Below the pieces are notes generated by a model that was not told where the DNA came from, did no database searches, and worked only from the letters and a program-made list of their open reading frames with translations. From the NCBI GenBank assembly GCA_036266715.1, contig DATAXS010000004.1:1-64000 (forward strand): DNA of 64,000 bases. Direction: 5' to 3'. Positions 39,907-48,251 of this stretch are shown in pieces. This DNA is from DATAXS01 sp036266715. GTDB lineage: Bacteria; Patescibacteriota; Minisyncoccia; UBA6257; 2-01-FULL-56-20. Numbering within the stretch: the stretch's first letter is position 1; the number at the start of each line of letters is the position of its first letter. The position numbers and the translations under genes are program-made.

Positions 39907-40359
39907 TTGATAACTTATGTGGAATGGTCTGCGGTGGTGGTTCTCGTTCTCTGCACGATTGCGCTCATGCACTATGCGACCGCGAGAGAACTGCCGTCGG
40001 AAGTGATAAGTCAGGTACTGGAGGCATTCAGTCTTGAGTCCATGAGGCCGGCGCTCTTCGTTCGGTTTGGATCACCGGTGGAGCGGAGTGGCATGTGGAG
40101 CTCGTTTGCAAATTCATTTGTGACGGTCCACTACTCCTACTTGCCCACGCAGGATTGGTGCCGGCAGTACCACACCATCCTCGTCAAGAAAAATGATATG
40201 CTGCTTGAGCTAAGTTTTCTGGGCACTGAGATAAAGTATTGGCGGGAAAAGGGGAGATGTCTCAATCCGAACCGGCCTTCTTTGGAGGCGATGTACGCTC
40301 GCCGCCTACTTTACAGCATCCTGGAGCTTGAATTCACCATGGGGGTCATCCGAGAATGA
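39907..40359 (+). CDS. Hypothetical membrane-anchored protein (150 aa)
   Basis: A TTG start is chosen because GGAGG (39896-39900) lies 6 bases before it. The product then begins MITYVEWSAVVVLVLCTIAL, a membrane anchor, followed by a soluble domain with two Cys (WCRQYHT and GRCLNPN). No family is recognised. It belongs to the small Shine-Dalgarno class. The stop is followed by CCCTTTTTTT without a clear stem. Confidence 0.6.
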   Translation: MITYVEWSAVVVLVLCTIALMHYATARELPSEVISQVLEAFSLESMRPALFVRFGSPVERSGMWSSFANSFVTVHYSYLPTQDWCRQYHTILVKKNDMLLELSFLGTEIKYWREKGRCLNPNRPSLEAMYARRLLYSILELEFTMGVIRE

Positions 40360-40424
40360 TTATATATCGGACGGCCCCTTTTTTTGCTATAATTACTGGA
40401 AGAATACACTAATCGCGAAATCGT

Positions 40425-40706
40425 ATGCTCAAAATAATAGACAACAAGATCTGGCATGATGCAGAAAAGATCGGTTGGGTGGATGGCGCCCACATCCGTT
40501 CTGAGGAGAACGGCGAAAAGCTTGGCTACATTCAGGACCCATTCATTTTTAATGAGGCCGGCCACAAGGTTGCGTATATCAAAGAGAACGAGCTGATGTT
40601 TGAGAACGGGCAGAGCCCCATTGCGCTTGAGCACGTGAATGCCGAGGTGACGGGAACCTATCCGCTTCTTATGAAGTGTGCGGTGTATGTGCTGTTGGAG
40701 GAGTAG
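40425..40706 (+). CDS. Hypothetical protein with beta-repeat pattern (93 aa)
   Basis: The product shows short repeats of the type KIIDNKIWHDAEKIGWVDGAHIRS, KLGYIQDPFIFNEAGHKVAYIKE and ENELMFENGQSPIALEHVN. These look like a small repeated beta-hairpin structure, possibly the four-fold beta-flower type, though that name is a weak recollection. No membrane segment is seen. TATAAT lies at about 40390, giving a leader of about 30 bases. Confidence 0.65.
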   Translation: MLKIIDNKIWHDAEKIGWVDGAHIRSEENGEKLGYIQDPFIFNEAGHKVAYIKENELMFENGQSPIALEHVNAEVTGTYPLLMKCAVYVLLEE

Positions 40707-40811
40707 AGAGGGGCGATTGACGAAGGCGGCGCGCCTATTGTAAACTGCCAGCAGAAACAGGCTGGCGCACGCCCACTTCGCGCCTGTTCGTCAAATTTAG
40801 GGAGGATTGGG

Positions 40812-41123
40812 ATGTTGAAAAATGCCGAAGTTGGTAACTCGGGAAACGAATCAATATCGGTGGAAGGGAAGAGGATGTGGATTGCCGTGGTTGACCAAGC
40901 ACTCCAGGATTTACAAAAAGCGTATGGCAGGAGAGCAACCGAAGCGGCGCAGTACTTCTTTACCGCCCCCGTTCCGGAAGAAGAGAGAGACCCCCATACC
41001 TTCGCCGGTGCTTGTGGTGTGATCGGTTTTAGGCACGATGCCGCTGCGCGGTCGATCTTCAAGAAGCTCCCTCCCCTGAGACAGAGATACATTCGTTCGG
41101 TTCTCCAGGAAAGTTGCCGCTGA
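40812..41123 (+). CDS. Hypothetical protein (103 aa)
   Basis: This small soluble protein has a helical middle (MWIAVVDQALQDLQKAYGRRATEAAQYFF) and a basic C terminus (FKKLPPLRQRYIRSVLQESC). The family is unknown. A Shine-Dalgarno GGGAGG lies about 7 bases before the ATG, and a clear intrinsic terminator follows at 41144-41173, so it is a self-contained unit. It sits just before uvrC without overlapping it. Confidence 0.6.
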   Translation: MLKNAEVGNSGNESISVEGKRMWIAVVDQALQDLQKAYGRRATEAAQYFFTAPVPEEERDPHTFAGACGVIGFRHDAAARSIFKKLPPLRQRYIRSVLQESCR

Positions 41124-41143
41124 TTCTGTCCATTATCCCGTTC

Positions 41144-41173
41144 GGGGCGTCGCAAGACGCCCCGGTTTCTTTT
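41144..41173 (+). terminator. Intrinsic terminator
   Basis: GGGGCGTC-GCAA-GACGCCCC forms a perfect 8-bp stem followed by GGTTTCTTTT. It isolates the 103-aa gene from uvrC. Confidence 0.88.
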
Positions 41174-41201
41174 CTGGCGTATAATCTAAAAGATTAAAAA
41201 G

Positions 41202-42458
41202 ATGTTAACCGCACGCGATTATAAGAAATTGCCGGACGAGCCGGGCGTCTACTTGATGCATGACGCCGCGGGGCGCGTGCTTTACGTGGGCAAGGCCGGC
41301 AATCTGCGCCGGCGCGTTTCGAGCTACTTTGAGCGGCCGCACGATGTGCGGATAGAGACGCTCGTGCGGAAGATCGTGCATATTGATTTCCGGCAAACGG
41401 ACACCGCCCTTGAGGCGCTCATTTTAGAGGCCGAGCTCATCAAAACGCTCACGCCTCCCTTCAACGTGCGCGAGAAGGACGACAAAAGTTTTCTTTATGT
41501 GGAAATTACAAAAGAGAAATTCCCGCGCGTGCTCCTTGTGCGCGGGAAGGACGGCGAAACGGGCAAGCGGTACGGGCCGTTCACTTCCGCATCAAGCATT
41601 CGCGAGGCGCTGCGCATTCTCCGTAAAATATTTCCATGGAGCACGCACGACCCGGAACGGCTCGGTAAGTTTACGCGGCCCTGCTTTGATTACGAGATAG
41701 GCCTCTGCCCGGGCACGTGCGTGGGTGCCATCTCGCACGAGGAGTATATAAAGACCATAGAACGGCTCAAACTCTTTTTTGAAGGCAAAAAGAAAAAAGT
41801 GCTCAGGTCGCTTGAAGCCGAAATGAAGGCGGCGAGCAAGACGCTGGATTTTGAGAAGGCGCAAAAGCTCCGCGGGCAGATATTCGCGCTCACGCATATT
41901 CGCGACACGGCGCTCATTTCCGATTCGGAAGTGCTTTTGCACGGCGATGCGCCAAGCGAGAATGCAGGCGCGCGCGATTACCGCATTGAGGGCTACGACA
42001 TTTCCAATATTTCCGGCACGGCCGCGGTGGGTTCCATGGTGGTTTTTGAAGGCAACGAGCCGAACAAGAACGAATACCGCAAGTTCAAGATACGGACCAT
42101 TTTTACGCCGAATGATGTGGGTATGCTCACCGAAATGCTCACGCGGCGTTTTAGCCGCGCTGCCGCGGGCGGCAAGCGCAGTGAAATGACGGAGCGCCAC
42201 TCATGGCGCCTGCCGGACCTCATCCTTATAGACGGCGGTATTGCGCAGGCAAACGCGGCAAAAAAAGTGCTCATGCGTGCGGGACTGCGCATTCCGCTCG
42301 TGGGCATTGCAAAAGGCCCCGAGCGCAAACGGAACGACATCCTGGGCGCCGTTCCCAAATGGACCAACAAACAGACGCTTATTAAAGTGCGCAACGAGGC
42401 CCACCGCTTTGCGATTGGGTATCACAAAGCGGTGCGAGGGAGGAATTTTCTTTCCTAA
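41202..42458 (+). CDS. uvrC: UvrC-type excinuclease, lacking the C-terminal HhH region
   Basis: UvrC makes the two incisions of excision repair. The GIY-YIG nuclease domain is at residues about 12-90 (GVYLMHDAAGRVLYVGKAGNLRRRVSSYF). A UVR-like segment is near 205-230 (EMKAASKTLDFEKAQKLRGQ), and the RNase H-like domain at 262-418 keeps the acidic and His residues (GYDISNISGT, LILIDGG, NEAHRFAIGYH). At 418 residues it is about 170-190 shorter than usual, ending right after the RNase H-like core, so the (HhH)2 DNA-binding domain is missing. TATAAT lies at 41180-41185. Confidence 0.92.
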   Translation: MLTARDYKKLPDEPGVYLMHDAAGRVLYVGKAGNLRRRVSSYFERPHDVRIETLVRKIVHIDFRQTDTALEALILEAELIKTLTPPFNVREKDDKSFLYVEITKEKFPRVLLVRGKDGETGKRYGPFTSASSIREALRILRKIFPWSTHDPERLGKFTRPCFDYEIGLCPGTCVGAISHEEYIKTIERLKLFFEGKKKKVLRSLEAEMKAASKTLDFEKAQKLRGQIFALTHIRDTALISDSEVLLHGDAPSENAGARDYRIEGYDISNISGTAAVGSMVVFEGNEPNKNEYRKFKIRTIFTPNDVGMLTEMLTRRFSRAAAGGKRSEMTERHSWRLPDLILIDGGIAQANAAKKVLMRAGLRIPLVGIAKGPERKRNDILGAVPKWTNKQTLIKVRNEAHRFAIGYHKAVRGRNFLS

Positions 42459-42519
42459 CGGATTGTGCTACGGTAGAAGCAGAATCGGATTCGCCATATT
42501 TCACTTCAGGAGGTAGGTG

Positions 42520-42777
42520 ATGGAACGCATGCTGATCCTTTTAATGGCCGCGCTTCAAGACGGATATATTGAGCAGGAGGAATCCATTGTTTCATGCACC
42601 ATCTGCCCGAGCGACCTTTTTGATTGGATGGCGGACCTTACCTCTTTTCTCTCCGACGCGGAAGCGGATAATATCCTCGTTCGCTTAAGCCCATTGTACG
42701 CTTCGGACGAGCGCAGGCATCGAATAAGAATACTCCGCGAAGTGAGAGACGCCGCCGAAAGAAATTCTGAAAGATAA
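42520..42777 (+). CDS. Hypothetical protein (85 aa)
   Basis: The product is acidic and helical (MERMLILLMAALQDGYIEQE, FDWMADLTSFLSDAEADNIL, RRHRIRILREVRDAAERN) and has one CxxC-like pair (VSCTICPSD). No family is recognised. AGGAGG (42508-42513) lies 6 bases before the ATG and a terminator follows directly, so it belongs to the small Shine-Dalgarno class. Confidence 0.65.
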   Translation: MERMLILLMAALQDGYIEQEESIVSCTICPSDLFDWMADLTSFLSDAEADNILVRLSPLYASDERRHRIRILREVRDAAERNSER

Positions 42778-42781
42778 AATG

Positions 42782-42819
42782 CCGCGCTGGCCTTTACTGG
42801 TCGGCGCGGTTTCTTTTTG
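42782..42819 (+). terminator. Intrinsic terminator
   Basis: CCGCGC-T-GGCC and GGTC-GGCGCGG pair around TTTACT with small irregularities, followed by TTTCTTTTTG. It ends the 85-aa gene and borders the convergent gene that ends at 42829. Confidence 0.85.
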
Positions 42820-42828
42820 TCTAGGCGT

Positions 42829-43455
42829 TTATTGCACAGTAGAAGTGTCCGCGACGATCGTGAACGGCTGGCTCGTAATAGCCGGCAGGTTGTTGCCATC
42901 AAACGAAATGCGGATTATGTATCGGCCGGGGGTCACGGTCAGTTTTGACGGGCTCGTGCGGCTTTGCAAAAGATCCCGCGTGTTCCACGTGTAAGAGGTC
43001 TGCGCCGGGCCGATCTCGTTCAAGATGACGCCCACGAGCTGGGAAGTGGTGGCGCTCAAGAGGTCTATCTGCCCCGTCACGCCGGCCGCCTTGCTCCACT
43101 GGACCGGATTCTGCATGGTTGCGATCCAGGTGTCGCCGGGAACAGGAGTTATGAGCGTGATAGTCGCCTTCGGCGCGCTTGGGGCTACGGTGCCGTTCGC
43201 GCCGCCCGCGTGGCTGGCGCTGGAACTCTGCATGTCCATTCCCGGCATGGTGCCGCTTCCATTTTCCATCGCCATGGTCCCGCTTGCCGGCATACTGCCG
43301 TTGTCCGAGAGCGTGGCATTCGTGTTGCCGTTCGCGCCCGGGGCCGCCGGATTGTTCGTTCCGTTATTACCGCCATAGAACGCGATGATAAGAATTGCGA
43401 CCACGATGACCACTATCAAGATGGTCCATTTGCCCGTTGGGCTTAAGTTATTCAT
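42829..43455 (-). CDS. Membrane-anchored surface protein, Kre9/Knh1-like Ig fold
   Basis: The 208-residue protein has an N-terminal membrane helix (about 10-27), a low-complexity Asn/Gly/Ser/Met linker to about residue 90 (with MPGMDMQSS), then a beta domain with ITLITPVPGDTWIATMQNPVQW, SYTWNTRD and PGRYIIRISFDG, typical of the Ser/Thr-rich Kre9/Knh1-like domain seen in Patescibacteria surface proteins. Minus-strand TATAAA (43467-43462) ends 7 bases before the ATG, so it is probably leaderless. Confidence 0.78.
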   Translation of the reverse strand: MNNLSPTGKWTILIVVIVVAILIIAFYGGNNGTNNPAAPGANGNTNATLSDNGSMPASGTMAMENGSGTMPGMDMQSSSASHAGGANGTVAPSAPKATITLITPVPGDTWIATMQNPVQWSKAAGVTGQIDLLSATTSQLVGVILNEIGPAQTSYTWNTRDLLQSRTSPSKLTVTPGRYIIRISFDGNNLPAITSQPFTIVADTSTVQ

Positions 43456-43505
43456 ACTCTATTTATAGCGCAATTGGCCGCACAAGCAATCCCGACGCTA
43501 TACAC

Positions 43506-44111
43506 ATGCCATCCCCAAATTCTTTAACACCATTTTCATTAATTGCCCGCGAAATTGCCCCCGACTTGCGTCGGGGTGAGGTGGGCATCCTGCCGACCGA
43601 CACGCTCTACGGGATCGTGGGTTCCGCGTTGAACGCGCGCACGGTTCGGAAGATATATTCTCTCCGCCGTCGGAATCCCACAAAACCGATGATCGTTTTG
43701 ATTGCTGATCTGCGCGACCTCGCGCGTTTTGGCATAACGCCGGCGCGGGCGGCGCACGCGATAGTAAAGCGCGTGTGGCCCGGAAAGGTGAGCGTGGTCC
43801 TGCCAATCGGCAATTCGGCGGCAAAAAAATTCAAATATCTCCACCGGGGTACGAACACGCTCGCGTTCCGCCTGCCGCGGCCCGCATGGCTCCGCTCGCT
43901 TTTAAAGAAGACGGGACCGCTCGTGGCACCCTCGGCGAATTTTGAGGGAAAGCCGCCCGCGCGCACGGTCGCAGAGGCAAAAAAATATTTCGGCGACAAA
44001 GTGAAATTTTATGTTGATTTTGGTCGGGTCGCCTCAAAACCATCGACGCTTATTGCGATCAACGGCGGCGAGGTAAAAGTTTTACGCAAAGGCGCAGTGA
44101 AAATCCACTAA
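43506..44111 (+). CDS. Sua5/YciO/YrdC threonylcarbamoyl-AMP synthase
   Basis: This enzyme makes threonylcarbamoyl-AMP for the t6A37 modification of ANN-decoding tRNAs. The 201-residue product contains GEVGILPTDTLYGIVGSALN, IYSLRRRNPTKPMIVLI, WPGKVSVVLP, LAFRLPRPAWL, and LVAPSANFEGKPPARTVAEA, all typical of the YrdC fold. The Sua5 C-terminal extension is absent. The ATG at 43506 is used; TATACA just before it is too close for a leaderless start there, so the promoter is unclear. Confidence 0.92.
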   Translation: MPSPNSLTPFSLIAREIAPDLRRGEVGILPTDTLYGIVGSALNARTVRKIYSLRRRNPTKPMIVLIADLRDLARFGITPARAAHAIVKRVWPGKVSVVLPIGNSAAKKFKYLHRGTNTLAFRLPRPAWLRSLLKKTGPLVAPSANFEGKPPARTVAEAKKYFGDKVKFYVDFGRVASKPSTLIAINGGEVKVLRKGAVKIH

Positions 44112-44163
44112 AATCCACTAAAAAGAAGACGCCTACGGCATACGGAATGGTATACTTTGAATA

Positions 44164-45855
44164 ATGTTGGCCGACGAGATAAAACAGTTCTTTCATGGCG
44201 ATGTGGCGGCGGATGACGCGACGCTTGCAACGTACAGCCGCGACTATTCCATCTTTAAGGTGAAGCCGCAGATCGTGGTATTCCCGAAGGATGTCGACGA
44301 CTTAAAGAATCTTGTGCAGTTCGTCTCGCGCAAAAAAGCCGCGGGGGATGACATTTCGCTCACTGGCCGTTCGGCGGGCACCGACATGACCGGCGGCCCT
44401 TTGAGCCAGTCCATCATCGTTTCCTTCACCAAATATTTCAATCATATTAAAAGCATCGACGCTGCCGATACGCCGGGTGATGTTGCGGAGGCAAAAGTGG
44501 AGCCGGGCGTGTACTTCCGTGATTTTGAAAAAGAGCTCACCGCGCGCGGGCTTTTGTATCCGGCATACCCTGCTTCAAAAGATCTTTGCGCGTTGGGCGG
44601 CATGGTGAACAACAATTCCGGCGGGGAAAAGACGCTCGCGTACGGGAAGACGGAAAAATACGTGCGTGCGGTGAATCTTGTGATGAGCGACGGCGGCGAG
44701 CACACGCTCTGGCCGCTTTCGGGAGATGCGCTCGCGGCACAGCTCGCACAGCCGGGTTTTATGGGCGACGTGTACCGCAAACTCTACAAGCTTATTAAGG
44801 ACAACTGGGACGTCATCAACCGGGCGCGACCAGATGTGTCAAAAAATTCCGCGGGCTACTACCTTTGGAACGTGTGGGACCCGCACACCGGCGTGTTTGA
44901 TATCACGAAGCTGATTGTGGGTTCGCAGGGGACGCTCGGCCTCCTCGCCGAGGCCAAGCTCGGTCTTGTGCCTTTAAAAAAGCATTCGCGCATGGCGGTT
45001 GTGTTTCTTAAGGACCTCAAGCCCGTGGGCGACCTCGTTACGGAAGTCTTGAAGTTCAAGCCGGAAAGCGTGGAGTCGTACGACGATAAGACAATAGAAG
45101 TGGCGGTCAAACTCTGGCGGCAGGTCATCGCATCCATGAAGGGGAACATATTTTCGCTCGGCCTGCAGTTTCTCCCGGAGGTATGGATGGTCCTGCGTGG
45201 CGGCATGCCCAAAATGATCATGCTTGTGGAGCTCACGGGCGACGACCCAAAGGCGCTCGCGGAAAAACTCGCCGCGCTCGTGGCCGCGATAAAGCGATTT
45301 ACCAAGATGTATCCCTCGATCCAGGTGCGTGCCTTGAAGAACGAAAAAGAAGAGGAGAAATACTGGGCCATCCGCCGGGAAAGCTTTGCCCTCCTGCACA
45401 ACAACACAACGGGCAAGGACACGGCGCCCTTCATAGACGACTTTATTGTGAAGCCGGAATACATGGCCGAGGTGTTGCCCAAAGTAAATGCCATTTTGAG
45501 CAAATACAAGAACGATCTTATTTACACGATTGCAGGGCATCCCGGCAACGGCAATTTCCACATCATTCCGCTCATGGACCTGAACGACCCGCGCGTCCGG
45601 GCGCTCATTCCCGTCATTGCCGACGAAGTGTACAAACTCATTTTGCAGTACCACGGTTCCATTACCGCCGAGCATAACGACGGCATCATCCGCACGCCCT
45701 ATCTCCCCGAAATGTACGGTCCGGAAATAATGAAGCTGTTTGCGGAGGTCAAAAAAATCTTTGATCCTTTAGACATTTTTAATCCCGGGAAAAAGGTGGG
45801 AGGGGATATGCAGTACAGCGTGGCGCACATTGCGGCGACGGTGGCAGCGAAATAG
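44164..45855 (+). CDS. FAD-linked oxidase (D-lactate dehydrogenase/GlcD type)
   Basis: The 563-residue product has an FAD-binding type 4 domain (LTGRSAGTDMTGGPLSQSI, GGMVNNNSGGEKTLAYGKTEKYVRAV, LIVGSQGTLGLLAEAKLGL) and a substrate domain ending HPGNGNFHIIPLMDL and HNDGIIRTPYLPEMYGPEI. Relatives oxidise D-lactate or glycolate and pass electrons to quinone, which fits the quinol oxidase genes at the window's end. No iron-sulfur domain is fused. TATACT (44151-44156) ends 8 bases before the ATG. A 10-base tandem repeat (44101-44120) lies upstream. Confidence 0.9.
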   Translation: MLADEIKQFFHGDVAADDATLATYSRDYSIFKVKPQIVVFPKDVDDLKNLVQFVSRKKAAGDDISLTGRSAGTDMTGGPLSQSIIVSFTKYFNHIKSIDAADTPGDVAEAKVEPGVYFRDFEKELTARGLLYPAYPASKDLCALGGMVNNNSGGEKTLAYGKTEKYVRAVNLVMSDGGEHTLWPLSGDALAAQLAQPGFMGDVYRKLYKLIKDNWDVINRARPDVSKNSAGYYLWNVWDPHTGVFDITKLIVGSQGTLGLLAEAKLGLVPLKKHSRMAVVFLKDLKPVGDLVTEVLKFKPESVESYDDKTIEVAVKLWRQVIASMKGNIFSLGLQFLPEVWMVLRGGMPKMIMLVELTGDDPKALAEKLAALVAAIKRFTKMYPSIQVRALKNEKEEEKYWAIRRESFALLHNNTTGKDTAPFIDDFIVKPEYMAEVLPKVNAILSKYKNDLIYTIAGHPGNGNFHIIPLMDLNDPRVRALIPVIADEVYKLILQYHGSITAEHNDGIIRTPYLPEMYGPEIMKLFAEVKKIFDPLDIFNPGKKVGGDMQYSVAHIAATVAAK

Positions 45856-45915
45856 GTTTCCCCACTATCTAGCCGTCAGGCCATATTTTACAAGGATTTG
45901 CTATAATGCAACCCT

Positions 45916-46203
45916 ATGGCGGAAAAGGGATTACTCAAACATTTGAATATTAAGGTTTCCGGCCGCGTCCAGAGGGTCGGCTTCCGTTATGGCGCAAAAA
46001 AGCATGCGCAGAAATTGGGGCTCGTGGGTTTTGCGCGGAATGAGGCGGATGAATCGGTCTATATTGAAGCGGAAGGGGACGAAGAAGCATTAAAGAAATT
46101 CTCTGACTGGTGCCACCGCGGACCGTGGCTCGCCAAAGTGGAGCGCGTGGAAGAGGAATGGACGGACCGTTCCAAAAAATTTAATGGTTTTTTAATCGCG
46201 TAA
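45916..46203 (+). CDS. acyP: Acylphosphatase
   Basis: The 95-residue product is a complete acylphosphatase: the catalytic Arg in SGRVQRVGFRYGAKK and the catalytic Asn in GFARNEADESVYIEAEG. It hydrolyses acyl phosphates such as carbamoyl phosphate or 1,3-bisphosphoglycerate. TATAAT (45902-45907) ends 9 bases before the ATG, with no Shine-Dalgarno. Confidence 0.93.
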   Translation: MAEKGLLKHLNIKVSGRVQRVGFRYGAKKHAQKLGLVGFARNEADESVYIEAEGDEEALKKFSDWCHRGPWLAKVERVEEEWTDRSKKFNGFLIA

Positions 46204-46222
46204 GGGGTATAATGGACGGGTT

Positions 46223-46969
46223 ATGCCTGCACGAAAATCCTCCGCCGCATCCGCAACCGGGACCGGAACTTCCCGCGCCGCGGGCCCCGTCACCAAACTC
46301 TCCCGCTCCAAACTGGAACTCTTTACCGACTGCCAGAAGTGTTTTTGGCTGGATGTAGTGAAGGGCGTGAAGCGGCCGCCAAGCATGCCTTTCACGCTCA
46401 ATAACGCCGTGGACTATTTACTTAAAGAAGAGTTTGACGTGCACCGCGAAAAAGGGACGCGGCACCCCGTCATGGAGAAGTTCAAGATAGATGCCGTGCC
46501 GTTCCAGCATGCAGACATGAATAAATGGCGGCATAACTTTACCGGCGTGCAATTTTTACACAAGGAAACGGGGATACTGATCACCGGCGCCGTGGACGAT
46601 GTGTGGGTGAGTCCGGCAGGCGAGCTCAGCGTGGTTGACTACAAGGCGACGGGTGCAAAAGAGCACAAGATATACGATTCGTACGGCAGGCAGATGACCA
46701 TTTACCAATGGTTGCTCCGGCAGAACGGCTTTAAAGTCTCGCCCACCGGCTACTTTGTGTTTGCCCGCGTGAACAAGGCGGATGGATTTGGACATGGGGA
46801 TGCGGCGCTCGCGTTTGACCTCTTTGTGGAGCCATTCACGGCAAATGATGATTCTTGGGTGGAACACACGATCGTGAATGCGCGGAAGGCGATGGACAAG
46901 GAGACCGCGCCGGAGGCAAGCGTGAATTGCCCGTATTGTGCGTACCGCGCCGCCGCGGCGCATTATTAA
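46223..46969 (+). CDS. PD-(D/E)XK nuclease, Cas4/RecB-like, with four conserved-looking Cys
   Basis: The 248-residue product has LSRSKLELFTDCQKCFWLD near the N terminus, the nuclease core ITGAVDDVWV...LSVVDYKATG (Asp, then D-x-K), the QxxxY motif GRQMTIYQWLL and a C-terminal NCPYCAYR. Two Cys near the start and two at the end are the layout of an iron-sulfur-stabilised Cas4/AddB-type exonuclease. No cas genes or CRISPR array are in the window, so a repair role is more likely. TATAAT (46208-46213) precedes it. Confidence 0.82.
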   Translation: MPARKSSAASATGTGTSRAAGPVTKLSRSKLELFTDCQKCFWLDVVKGVKRPPSMPFTLNNAVDYLLKEEFDVHREKGTRHPVMEKFKIDAVPFQHADMNKWRHNFTGVQFLHKETGILITGAVDDVWVSPAGELSVVDYKATGAKEHKIYDSYGRQMTIYQWLLRQNGFKVSPTGYFVFARVNKADGFGHGDAALAFDLFVEPFTANDDSWVEHTIVNARKAMDKETAPEASVNCPYCAYRAAAAHY

Positions 46970-46993
46970 AGTCGCGATAGCAATATTTTTTAA

Positions 46994-47422
46994 ATGGACA
47001 TCTTGCGTTCAAGAACGCTTGCGTGGACCGCGCACGCACGCGCAAAGATGAATTTCTACCGCCTCTCCGAGGGCCGCGTGCGGCGCGTGCTCCATGCGCC
47101 GAAGCGGGTGGAAGAAGGCGTGGCGCCAAGGACGATTGCGCTCATGCAACCGGCGTCCATGAAAACAGCGACCACGTGGGCGCAGGAGATTTGGGTGATG
47201 GTGCAGGACGCGGGCAGCAAGAGGAAAGTGATCAGCGCGTGGCGCTATCCGGGCGTCACGAAGCCGCGCGCGGTGCTCCAGATGATGCAGAAGGAATATA
47301 GGGAATACGCCAAAGAGATCCCGAAAGAAAAGCCGGCCGCAAGCGAGTTCCTGACCCGTCCCGTAACCAAAAACAAAAGAAGGCGGTTATATACGCATGA
47401 TTTTAACAAGCCCGTCGTTTGA
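46994..47422 (+). CDS. Hypothetical protein, possibly DUF4258-like
   Basis: The 142-residue product begins LAWTAHARAKMNFYRLSEGRVRRVLHAPKRVEEG, followed by the strands IALMQPA, EIWVMVQDAG and KVISAWRYPG. This resembles DUF4258/RelE-like folds (His-Ala-x2-x-Met pattern then a beta-sheet), but no antitoxin partner is adjacent. The C-terminal third is basic and probably disordered. Its end overlaps the next gene by 26 bases. Confidence 0.6.
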   Translation: MDILRSRTLAWTAHARAKMNFYRLSEGRVRRVLHAPKRVEEGVAPRTIALMQPASMKTATTWAQEIWVMVQDAGSKRKVISAWRYPGVTKPRAVLQMMQKEYREYAKEIPKEKPAASEFLTRPVTKNKRRRLYTHDFNKPVV

Positions 47423-47846
47423 GGACGGCGGCGAGATTCCAAAAAAGTTCACATGTGACGGCGGGGACATTAACCCGGAGCTTTCAATACAGAACGTACC
47501 GGAGGATGCGGAAAGCTTGGCCATCATCATGCACGATCCCGATGCCCCGCGCGAAGGCGGCTTTACGCACTGGGTAGTGTGGAACATTGTGCCTACGACC
47601 GCGGTCATTAAAGAAGAGAGCACGCCGCCGGGAAGTGTGGAGGGTCTGAACGGTGCCAAAAAAAGCGGCTACATGGGTCCGTGCCCGCCTTCCGGTACGC
47701 ACCACTACGAATTCCATATTTATGCGCTTGATACCATCCTGGAACTTCCCGAGAGCGCGGACAAAGCGGCGCTCGAGCGGGAGATAAAAAAGTATTTGAT
47801 CGAAGAGGCAGTGCTCGCGGGAGTTTATAGCCGCCACGCCACGTAA
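47397..47846 (+). CDS. YbhB/YbcL family PEBP-like protein
   Basis: The 149-residue product matches the bacterial phosphatidylethanolamine-binding protein family: SFEDGGEIPKKFTCDGGDINPEL, LAIIMHDPDAPREGGFTHWVVWNI, GYMGPCPPSGTHHYEFHIYALD. The ligand pocket residues (Asp-Pro-Asp and the His of FTHW) are present. Function in bacteria is unclear. It overlaps the previous gene by 26 bases. Confidence 0.92.
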   Translation: MILTSPSFEDGGEIPKKFTCDGGDINPELSIQNVPEDAESLAIIMHDPDAPREGGFTHWVVWNIVPTTAVIKEESTPPGSVEGLNGAKKSGYMGPCPPSGTHHYEFHIYALDTILELPESADKAALEREIKKYLIEEAVLAGVYSRHAT

Positions 47847-47875
47847 TTGACCTTTTGCAGGAGATAATGTATAAT
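47847..47875 (+). promoter_or_regulatory. Promoter of the 91-aa membrane protein gene
   Basis: TTGACC (47847-47852) starts right after the previous stop codon, with an exact 17-base spacer and a perfect TATAAT (47870-47875). The leader of about 40 bases contains GAGGAGG before the ATG. Confidence 0.82.
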
Positions 47876-47922
47876 CTTGGCAGTAAGAAAGATAACGGAT
47901 AGATAACAGAGGAGGAAGTGCA

Positions 47923-48198
47923 ATGATTGCTGTAGTGCTCCTGATCGTGGCCGTGATATGTGCCGCGGTGATCTATTTTGCAGTGGGATTTTTCCCAAGA
48001 GGGGGAAACGGACAATCCATACTCCTTGTATCTGTTGCCGGTGCTCTTTTTACGGCTACTCTGATTTTTTACCAACACCTGCTGTCCGTCGGGGCGCCCC
48101 ATCCGGCGCGCACGACATTTATTTTTCTTTCCGTCGGTCTTGCGATGTTATTTCTTTCAGGGTGGCTGGGGTTTCGTTCCAACCGACCGCGCCGCTAA
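47923..48198 (+). CDS. Small membrane protein (91 aa)
   Basis: The product has three hydrophobic helices (about 3-24, 33-53 and 64-82) with short loops and a basic end (FRSNRPRR). No family is recognised. It has a consensus promoter, a GAGGAGG Shine-Dalgarno 6-8 bases before the ATG and its own terminator, so it is a complete unit of the Shine-Dalgarno class between leaderless genes. Confidence 0.72.
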   Translation: MIAVVLLIVAVICAAVIYFAVGFFPRGGNGQSILLVSVAGALFTATLIFYQHLLSVGAPHPARTTFIFLSVGLAMLFLSGWLGFRSNRPRR

Positions 48199-48209
48199 GC
48201 TTACGGCGA

Positions 48210-48238
48210 ACGGAGGAGAGCAATCTCCTCCGTTTTTG
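48210..48238 (+). terminator. Intrinsic terminator
   Basis: CGGAGGAGA-GCAA-TCTCCTCCG is a perfect 9-bp stem followed by TTTTTG. The next gene's -10 box (48240-48245) begins immediately after it. Confidence 0.93.
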
Positions 48239-48251
48239 TTATACTTAATTT

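Noticed and set aside
44101..44120. Tandem 10-base repeat as a regulatory site
   Set aside because: Only two copies at the end of the Sua5 gene, the first covering its stop codon; no evidence of function.
46994..47422. Toxin-antitoxin module
   Set aside because: The fold may be DUF4258/RelE-like, but the neighbour is a PEBP-family protein and no antitoxin-like gene is adjacent.
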